Part shown: positions 1-4,920 of the stretch, in pieces
Numbering within the stretch: the first letter of the stretch is position 1
Layout of the letters: each line of letters opens with the position of its first letter
Assembly (NCBI GenBank): GCA_958349075.1
Contig: CATWBR010000199.1
Location: forward strand, 1-8,117
Origin: an uncultured Clostridium sp.
GTDB taxonomy: Bacteria; Bacillota; Clostridia; Lachnospirales; Lachnospiraceae
Reading direction: 5' to 3'
DNA: 8,117 nucleotides
Made by a program: the position numbers and the translations under genes
The notes under the pieces: generated by a model
Told to the model about the DNA's origin: nothing
Databases searched by the model: none
Seen by the model: only the letters and a program-made list of their open reading frames with translations

Positions 1-39
1 TAATGAATGTTGAAAATCAAAGTGGATGAAATTGTGAAT

Positions 40-70
40 TTGAAAAATCATTTCTTAGTGTAATTATAGT
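40..70 (+). promoter_or_regulatory. Possible weak sigma-A promoter upstream of rpiR-family gene
   Basis: TTGAAA at 40-45 could be a -35 box and TATAGT at 65-70 a -10 box, but the 19-base spacer is longer than the preferred 17. A small perfect dyad, AAATT-GTG-AATTT at 29-41, overlaps the -35 and could be an operator; RpiR-family proteins often autoregulate, so this is plausible but unproven. The rest of 1-176 has no coding sequence that I can support. Confidence 0.3.
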
Positions 71-126
71 GATTGGAGTGAAGGATGTCAATCGAAATTT
101 TCCCGCAGGCTTCGGGATATGGGCGT

Positions 127-153
127 GTTGCTGGGCACGAAGTGAACAGTAAC
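127..153 (+). other. Leader hairpin ahead of the regulator gene
   Basis: GTTGCTG (127-133) pairs with CAGTAAC (147-153), with one G-U pair. A 2x2 internal loop (GG/AA) follows, then CAC/GTG closes a GAA triloop. It sits 10 bases before the GAGGAGGG ribosome binding site, so it could influence translation or transcript stability. Its right half, GAACAGTAAC, is the exact inverse complement of GTTACTGTTC at 4129-4138, so it may instead be a relic of a dispersed repeat. A second small stem, TCCCG/CGGGA, lies just upstream at about 100-116. Confidence 0.45.
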
Positions 154-176
154 CAACTGACAGAGGAGGGCATAAA

Positions 177-1025
177 ATGGATAGAATTAAGAATATACCC
201 GGTGAAGCCAAGCTGACGCCGAAGGACAAAATTGTCCTTGACTATATATTGAGAAACCGGGAAACAGCGTGCTTCATGACTTCGGCGGAGATTGCCCGGA
301 TGTTGGGGGTCAGTCCCTCCTCCGTCGTGCGTGTATCGTCCAAACTGGGCTTTGAAAATTTCAGCCATTTCAAGAGGGCGCTGCAGGAAGAACTCGCCGA
401 GAACCGGAAGAAGGAGAAGACCCAGATTCCATATGAGAAAATAAAGTCCATGGAACTTCTGTCTGAGGATGAGATTATCGCAGTACTGAAGGACAATGTG
501 CTGAGAAATATTGAGAATGACCAGACAACGGCTGATTATGTAAACTACCGAAAGGCGGCGAAACTGATAGCCGAAGCGGAGCGGGTGTTTATCGTGGGAT
601 TCAGGACCTGCGCAGGTTTTGCATCGTCGTTCGGCGTTATGATGGGCTGCGTACGCCCAGGCGTTTACGTGGTGAACGGCAGCCAGCCCCTGGTGGATTC
701 CCTGGTGGATCTGACGGAAAAGGATACGGTCATCGGCCTGTCCTATGAGAGATATTCAAGCGACACGGTATTTGCGGTCAATATGGCCAAGAGGGCGGGC
801 AGCCGCATTGTGGCCCTGACGGATAAATACACATCGCCTCTCTGTGCCGGAGCGGAGGCCGTTATTTTAAATTCCACGGAAAATATATCATTTTACAACT
901 CCTACACAACCCTTGTCATGGCGATGGAAGTCCTTCTGGGGCTTGTCAGCAAGAAGAACAAGAAACAGAATGAGGAGCGGCTGATTAAAATGGAAGAGTA
1001 TTTAAGGGAGACGGGACAGTACTGA
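177..1025 (+). CDS. MurR/RpiR family transcriptional regulator (HTH + SIS)
   Basis: Predicted cytoplasmic DNA-binding regulator of 282 aa, the usual length for the family. Residues about 1-77 form the RpiR N-terminal helix-turn-helix domain, with the recognition region around MTSAEIARMLGVSPSSVVRV (34-53) followed by the family-typical GFxxFSxFKRAL stretch. Residues about 120-255 form a SIS sugar-phosphate-binding fold, starting near RVFIVGFRTCAGFASSFG; a charged helical tail follows. Family members sense phosphosugars and repress or activate neighbouring sugar genes. The start is ATG with GAGGAGGG at 163-170, six bases upstream. The gene has its own terminator, so it is a separate transcript from the heptose genes. 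That it responds to a heptose phosphate or controls the downstream genes is inference from position only; it could equally serve an upstream locus outside the window. Confidence 0.93.
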   Translation: MDRIKNIPGEAKLTPKDKIVLDYILRNRETACFMTSAEIARMLGVSPSSVVRVSSKLGFENFSHFKRALQEELAENRKKEKTQIPYEKIKSMELLSEDEIIAVLKDNVLRNIENDQTTADYVNYRKAAKLIAEAERVFIVGFRTCAGFASSFGVMMGCVRPGVYVVNGSQPLVDSLVDLTEKDTVIGLSYERYSSDTVFAVNMAKRAGSRIVALTDKYTSPLCAGAEAVILNSTENISFYNSYTTLVMAMEVLLGLVSKKNKKQNEERLIKMEEYLRETGQY

Positions 1026-1048
1026 TTCGGTACTGTTCTTTCTTTTTA
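1013..1048 (+). terminator. Intrinsic terminator overlapping the regulator stop codon
   Basis: ACAGTAC (1016-1022) and GTACTGT (1030-1036) form a perfect 7-bp stem, extendable with wobble pairs on both sides, and are followed by TTCTTTCTTTTTATTT. The stop codon TGA (1023-1025) lies in the loop. This is a standard Rho-independent terminator and separates the regulator from the following gene. Its right arm is also a variant (GGTACTGTTC) of the motif recurring in other spacers. Confidence 0.75.
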
Positions 1049-1112
1049 TTTAATATTTGTTTTCAGGTTTCTTACTTTTCATGGATTTCAGGGCTTTTGT
1101 GGCGGTATCGGG

Positions 1113-1146
1113 TGGAAAATGAAAGTGATATGTGATAAAATACATA
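1113..1146 (+). promoter_or_regulatory. Promoter with extended -10 for the M42 gene, with possible operator
   Basis: TGGAAA at 1113-1118 (4 of 6 to the -35 consensus) lies 17 bases before TAAAAT at 1136-1141 (5 of 6 to the -10 consensus). TGA at 1133-1135 gives an extended -10. A dyad TATGT (1129-1133) - N8 - ACATA (1142-1146) brackets the -10 and could be a repressor site. This is the best promoter in the window; it probably drives the M42 gene and may read on into the heptose genes, because no clear promoter or terminator with a U-tract is visible before position 2351. Confidence 0.5.
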
Positions 1147-1183
1147 AGTTAAACTGGGTTTGCTATGCCCGCAGGAGGGAAGA

Positions 1184-2260
1184 ATGAGAGATATAAACTA
1201 TATTGTAAATATACTGGATGAAATTGTGAATATACCCAGCCCGTCCGGGTACACAAAAAGGGTGATGGAGCGGATTGAGAAGGAAGTAAGCGGCTTCGGT
1301 TTTCCGGTTGCCTATAACCGGAAGGGCGGAATGCTGATTACCGTGCCGGGAAAGACGGAAACGGTTCTGGGGCTTTCGGCCCATGTGGATACGCTGGGCG
1401 CCATGGTGCGTTCGGTCAGACAGGACGGAACCCTGGCCATCGTGTCGGTAGGCGGCTTTATGATGCAGTCCGTCGAGGGAAGCTACTGCCGGATCCTGAC
1501 AAGGGGCGGAAAAACGTTTACCGGAACAATCCAGACAAAGGCTCCGTCCGTACACACCTTTGACGAGGCCAGGACGCTGGAGCGCAAGGAAGCCAACATG
1601 GAGGTCCGTCTTGATGAGATTGTGCACGGGAAAGACGATGTGGAGGAGCTGGGGATCGGCCCCGGGGATTTCATAAGCTTTGATCCGAAGTTTGTTTACA
1701 CGGAAAGCGGTTTTATCAAATCCAGGCATCTGGATGACAAGGCGTCCGCCGCAGTCATACTGGGACTTCTCAAATATCTGCATGAGACGGGAAAACAGCC
1801 GGAACAGACTCTCAAAATCGCCATCAGCAATTATGAGGAGGTAGGCCACGGATGCAGCTATATTCCGGAAGAGATAGAGGAATTTCTGGCCATCGACATG
1901 GGAGCCCTGGGCGATGATCTGAGCGGGGATGAGTACCACGTATCCATCTGCGCCAAGGATTCTTCCGGCCCCTATGATTTTGACATGACAAACAGGCTGA
2001 TTGGCCTTGCAAAAGAATACGGAATCGATTATGCGGTAGATATCTTCCCACACTACGGTTCCGACGTTTCCTCCGCACTTTCCGCCGGAAATGATATCCG
2101 CGGAGCACTCATCGGTCCGGGAGTTTCGGCCTCCCATGGACAGGAACGCACCCATATTAAGGGACTGGAGCAGACATGGATGCTGCTGGCCGCCTATGTC
2201 GGGGTACTGGATAAAGAACTCAGCAGGAAATTTTTTGAGCAGATAAAAGAACAATTATAA
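1184..2260 (+). CDS. M42 family metallo-aminopeptidase / endoglucanase-like hydrolase
   Basis: Cytoplasmic dinuclear-metal aminopeptidase (MEROPS M42 family, glutamyl aminopeptidase/FrvX/YsdC/TET-like), 358 aa, a normal family length. Expected metal and catalytic residues are visible: H67 and D69 in AHVDTLG, D184 in RHLDDKA, the EE pair 218-219 in NYEEVGHG, D238 in AIDMGA, and a late His in the SASHGQERTH region. The insert at about 75-165 matches the family's PDZ-like domain. I chose ATG at 1184 because GCAGGAGGG (1171-1179) sits ideally before it; a TTG at 1160 in the same frame would add eight residues and place that ribosome binding site inside the gene. Such enzymes trim peptide N-termini and often sit in sugar-utilisation loci; exact substrate unknown. 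No obvious step in heptose synthesis is served by it, so co-location may only be shared transcription. Confidence 0.93.
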   Translation: MRDINYIVNILDEIVNIPSPSGYTKRVMERIEKEVSGFGFPVAYNRKGGMLITVPGKTETVLGLSAHVDTLGAMVRSVRQDGTLAIVSVGGFMMQSVEGSYCRILTRGGKTFTGTIQTKAPSVHTFDEARTLERKEANMEVRLDEIVHGKDDVEELGIGPGDFISFDPKFVYTESGFIKSRHLDDKASAAVILGLLKYLHETGKQPEQTLKIAISNYEEVGHGCSYIPEEIEEFLAIDMGALGDDLSGDEYHVSICAKDSSGPYDFDMTNRLIGLAKEYGIDYAVDIFPHYGSDVSSALSAGNDIRGALIGPGVSASHGQERTHIKGLEQTWMLLAAYVGVLDKELSRKFFEQIKEQL

Positions 2261-2332
2261 GACTGGGGGTTACTGCTTTGCGGCTGCCCCGGACAAGATC
2301 CGGCAGAGGAGCGGCGGCAATAAAAACAGTCT
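2260..2332 (+). other. Structured spacer between M42 gene and hddC
   Basis: AGACTG (2260-2265) can pair with CAGTCT (2327-2332) and close a region that holds an inner hairpin: CTG/CAG plus CCGGA (2289-2293) with TCCGG (2299-2303) around a CAAGA loop, leaving a CC bulge. The outer pairing begins at the last base of the M42 stop codon and ends just before the hddC ribosome binding site. There is no U-run, so it is not a standard terminator; an mRNA processing, stability or attenuating element is possible. The stretch GTTACTG (2269-2275) inside it also resembles the recurring spacer motif. Confidence 0.4.
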
Positions 2333-2350
2333 ATAAATGGGAGGATAAAG

Positions 2351-3058
2351 ATGCAGGCAATACTTCTGGCCGGAGGGCTGGGGACGCGGCTTCGCAGCGT
2401 GGTAAGCGACCGCCCCAAACCAATGGCCCTGATTGAGGACAGGCCTTTTATGGAATACGTGGTCCGGGGGCTGGCACAATTTGGAATTACCGATATTATT
2501 TTTGCCGTCGGGTATAAGGGCAGCATGGTGGAAGAGTATTTTGGAGACGGGGAGGCCTTTGGGATCAAGGCAGTCTATGCCTATGAGGAGGAACTTCTGG
2601 GCACGGCGGGAGCGATCAGGAATGCGGGACGTTTTGTGACCGAAGACAGCTTTTTTGTTCTCAATGCAGATACATTTTACCGGATAGATTACGGCAGGCT
2701 CGTACAGATAAAGGAAGAGAACGGTCTGGATATGGCCCTGGTGCTGCGGGAGGTTTCCGATATATCGCGCTACGGCGCCGCAGTCCTTCGCGGCGTGATG
2801 CTGACCGGGTTTAATGAGAAAGAAAAAGAGGCCGGGCCGGGTACAATCAATGGCGGCGTTTACCTGATGTCGCGAAAACTGCTCGATGAAATCCCGGAGG
2901 GAAAAGTTTCACTGGAAAATGAGATGATACCCAGGTGGATGGAAGAGGGAAAGCGTCTGGGCGGCTTTGTCAATGACGGATACTTTATCGACATCGGTGT
3001 GCCGGACGATTATTTTCGGTTTCAGGAGGACGTGAAGGGAGGAGTCATCAGATGGTAA
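2351..3058 (+). CDS. hddC: D-glycero-alpha-D-manno-heptose 1-phosphate guanylyltransferase-like nucleotidyltransferase
   Basis: Sugar-1-phosphate nucleotidyltransferase of 235 aa, a common length for HddC-type enzymes. In the pathway it would join D-glycero-alpha-D-manno-heptose 1-phosphate with GTP to give GDP-heptose and pyrophosphate. The Rossmann-like NTP_transferase fold is evident: nucleotide-binding signature LLAGGLGTRLR (5-15) with RPKPM (21-25), LGTAGAIRNA (83-92), the metal-binding Asp in LNADTF (D107), NGGVYLM near 168, and FIDIGVPDDY near the C-terminus. Sequence alone does not separate GTP from CTP or TTP use; the assignment rests on the adjacent GHMP heptose kinase, GmhB and GmhA. 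The ribosome binding site GGGAGG (2339-2344) is well placed. The gene overlaps the next by 7 bases, implying translational coupling. Alternative: mannose- or glucose-1-phosphate nucleotidyltransferase. Confidence 0.87.
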   Translation: MQAILLAGGLGTRLRSVVSDRPKPMALIEDRPFMEYVVRGLAQFGITDIIFAVGYKGSMVEEYFGDGEAFGIKAVYAYEEELLGTAGAIRNAGRFVTEDSFFVLNADTFYRIDYGRLVQIKEENGLDMALVLREVSDISRYGAAVLRGVMLTGFNEKEKEAGPGTINGGVYLMSRKLLDEIPEGKVSLENEMIPRWMEEGKRLGGFVNDGYFIDIGVPDDYFRFQEDVKGGVIRW

Positions 3059-4122
3059 TCAGAGGAAGAGCGCCGCTGCGCGTGAGCTTTGGCGGCGGAG
3101 GTACGGATGTGGAGCCGTTCTGTCTGGAACAGGGAGGAGCCATCATCGGCAGCACAATCAACAAATATGCATATTGTTCCATCATTCCGCGGGATGACGA
3201 TCACATCACCGTTCATTCCCTGGATTTTGATATGACGGTGAAATACAACACAAAAGAGAATTATGTCTATGACGGCAAGCTGGATCTCGTTACGGCCGCC
3301 CTGAAGGCAATGGACATCAAGCAGGGCTGTGAGGTTTATCTTCAGTGCGATGCGCCTCCGGGCTCCGGTCTTGGAACCTCGTCAACCGTCATGGTTTCCC
3401 TTCTCACCGCAATGGCGCGGTGGAAAGGAATCGAACTCGATAATTATGCAATGGCGGATCTGGCCTATGGTGTGGAGCGCTGCGACTTAAATATAGCGGG
3501 CGGTTACCAGGATCAGTATGCGGCCACATTCGGCGGATTTAACTTTATCGAATTCCACGGGCGCAACAACGTAGTGGTCAATCCACTGAGAATCAGGAGA
3601 GATATCATCAATGAGCTGCAGTATAACCTGCTCTTATGCTACACCGGCAATATCCACGTTTCTGCTAATATTATCAAGGACCAGGTCAGCAATTACAAGA
3701 AACAGGATGCTTTCGACGCCATGTGCGAGGTAAAAGCTCTTTCTTATGCAATTAAGGACGAGCTGCTGAAGGGGAATCTGCATAATTTTGGAAAACTTCT
3801 GGACTATGGCTGGGAGAGCAAGAAGAAAATGAGCAGTAAGATCAGCAGTCCGCAGATTGACACCCTTTATGAGGAGGCCAAAAAGGCCGGCGCTCTGGGC
3901 GGGAAACTCCTGGGAGCGGGCGGCGGCGGATTCCTTCTGGTATACTGCCCTTACAATGTAAAACATAAGGTGGCGGCCAGACTGGAAGCGGTCGGCGGCC
4001 AGCTCATGGACTGGAACTTTGAACTCAGGGGCACACAGAGCTGGATGTGCAACGACGACAGATGGCAGTACCAGGATGTAAAAGTCCAGATGCCGGATAA
4101 GGAATATCAGTTCAGCTTTTAA
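3052..4122 (+). CDS. hddA: D-glycero-alpha-D-manno-heptose 7-phosphate kinase (GHMP family)
   Basis: GHMP-superfamily small-molecule kinase, 356 aa, that would phosphorylate C1 of D-glycero-D-manno-heptose 7-phosphate to the alpha-1,7-bisphosphate using ATP. Motif 1 is RAPLRVSFGGGGTD (6-19), motif 2 (the P-loop-like PPGSGLGTSST) is at 102-112, the GGYQDQYAATFGG segment with probable catalytic Asp 154 follows, and motif 3 GGKLLGAGGGGF is at 283-294. Length and the RVSFGGGGTD/GYQDQYAA signatures fit HddA rather than galactokinase or mevalonate kinase; the fucokinase-like branch is the nearest alternative. Its start overlaps the hddC stop by 7 bases and uses AAGGGAGGAG at about 3035-3043, inside hddC. 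Use of a GHMP kinase instead of an HldE-type kinase predicts the alpha anomer and hence a GDP- rather than an ADP-linked heptose. Confidence 0.9.
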   Translation: MVIRGRAPLRVSFGGGGTDVEPFCLEQGGAIIGSTINKYAYCSIIPRDDDHITVHSLDFDMTVKYNTKENYVYDGKLDLVTAALKAMDIKQGCEVYLQCDAPPGSGLGTSSTVMVSLLTAMARWKGIELDNYAMADLAYGVERCDLNIAGGYQDQYAATFGGFNFIEFHGRNNVVVNPLRIRRDIINELQYNLLLCYTGNIHVSANIIKDQVSNYKKQDAFDAMCEVKALSYAIKDELLKGNLHNFGKLLDYGWESKKKMSSKISSPQIDTLYEEAKKAGALGGKLLGAGGGGFLLVYCPYNVKHKVAARLEAVGGQLMDWNFELRGTQSWMCNDDRWQYQDVKVQMPDKEYQFSF

Positions 4123-4128
4123 TCGGAC

Positions 4129-4177
4129 GTTACTGTTCGCAGCCCCGCTGGAAAACGCGGTTCATGCGGCGGGTTAC
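4129..4177 (+). other. Spacer with GTTACTGTTC motif and GC-rich hairpin
   Basis: The 85-base hddA-gmhB gap begins with GTTACTGTTC (4129-4138), exactly inverse to 144-153. It then holds CCCGC (4144-4148) able to pair with GCGGG (4169-4173), or CCGC (4145-4148) with GCGG (4157-4160). There is no U-tract, so transcription probably reads through; it may tune expression of gmhB or be a repeat remnant. Confidence 0.35.
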
Positions 4178-4207
4178 GGGAAACATTAGTATGGCAGGAG
4201 ATATGAG

Positions 4208-4873
4208 ATGGCATCAATGAAATATCAGGGAGGGCTGGGGCAGGATGAAAAACCGAAGAAAGTGGTTTTTCTGGATCGCGACGGCACGATGAATACGGAA
4301 GTGAATTATCTGCACAGGCCGGAGGACCTGGTGCTGATACCGGGAACTGCCGAGGCCGTAAGGCTGTTTAACGAGGCGGGTTTTACCGTGATCGTGGTGA
4401 CGAACCAGGCCGGCGTGGCCAGGGGGTATTACACGGAAGCGGATGTGGAAACGCTGCACCAATACCTGAACGGAGTTCTGGGACAGTCGGGCGCCCATGT
4501 GGATGCATTTTATTACTGTCCCCATCACCCGGAGCATGGAATCGGGGAGTATAAGAAGAACTGCCGCTGCCGCAAGCCGGGAACCGGAATGTTCGAGGCG
4601 GCGGAGCGGGATTTGGCCGGAGGAGTTGACAGGGAGAATTCCTGGATGATAGGAGACAAGCTGATCGACGCCGAGGCCGGACATAATTTCGGCATCAAAA
4701 GTATTCTCGTCGGCACGGGATACGGAGCTGCGCTCATAGAAGCGCAAACAGAGGGCGAAACAGAGCAGGGCAGCGGATGTGCAGCTGCAAAGTACGATTA
4801 CTACGCAGAAGATCTTCTGGCGGCGGCTCGGGCCGTGACGGAGGGAAGATGGAGCGGTAAAGACAGGCGCTGA
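4208..4873 (+). CDS. gmhB: D-glycero-D-manno-heptose 1,7-bisphosphate 7-phosphatase (HAD-IIIA)
   Basis: HAD-superfamily phosphatase of 221 aa that would remove the 7-phosphate from heptose 1,7-bisphosphate to yield heptose 1-phosphate. All key features are visible: motif I FLDRDGT with nucleophile D23 and acid/base D25, motif II VVTNQAG (63-69) with T65, the GmhB/HisB-type zinc loop with C104, H106, C119 and C121, K123 just after it, and motif III/IV GDKLID with D150 and D154. Histidinol-phosphatase is the main alternative, but the heptose neighbours argue for GmhB. The C-terminal 25-30 residues after about 190 extend beyond typical bacterial GmhB and look low-complexity. The ATG at 4208 is preceded by CAGGAG (4195-4200). 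GmhB enzymes differ in anomer preference; with a GHMP kinase next door, alpha preference is expected (inference). Confidence 0.93.
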   Translation: MASMKYQGGLGQDEKPKKVVFLDRDGTMNTEVNYLHRPEDLVLIPGTAEAVRLFNEAGFTVIVVTNQAGVARGYYTEADVETLHQYLNGVLGQSGAHVDAFYYCPHHPEHGIGEYKKNCRCRKPGTGMFEAAERDLAGGVDRENSWMIGDKLIDAEAGHNFGIKSILVGTGYGAALIEAQTEGETEQGSGCAAAKYDYYAEDLLAAARAVTEGRWSGKDRR

Positions 4874-4889
4874 AGATAAGCGCTGAAGA
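4867..4889 (+). repeat. Short direct repeat across the gmhB stop codon
   Basis: GCGCTGAAGA occurs at 4867-4876 and again at 4880-4889, separated by TAA, a 13-base period. The first copy contains the gmhB stop codon TGA (4871-4873), and the second repeats it out of use. It looks like a local slippage duplication in the gmhB-membrane protein spacer. Confidence 0.6.
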
Positions 4890-4920
4890 ATCAGCAAACT
4901 AAGACAGGAGGAGGCGGAAC

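Noticed and set aside
2..28. Tiny frame starting ATG at position 3 as a peptide gene or tail of an upstream gene
   Set aside because: Stops occur early in all three + frames and there is no ribosome binding site in view.
1163..2254. Long open frame of 363 codons on the - strand
   Set aside because: It is the antisense of the M42 gene, whose catalytic residues are all intact on the + strand. The antisense protein shows no recognisable domain.
2332..2337. TATAAA as a promoter -10 just before hddC
   Set aside because: A transcript from it would start inside the ribosome binding site, and no good -35 lies 17 bases upstream.
3052..4122. Galactokinase or mevalonate kinase identity for the GHMP kinase
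   Set aside because: Neighbours are heptose enzymes, and the GYQDQYAA and RVSFGGGGTD signatures with a 356-aa length fit HddA better.
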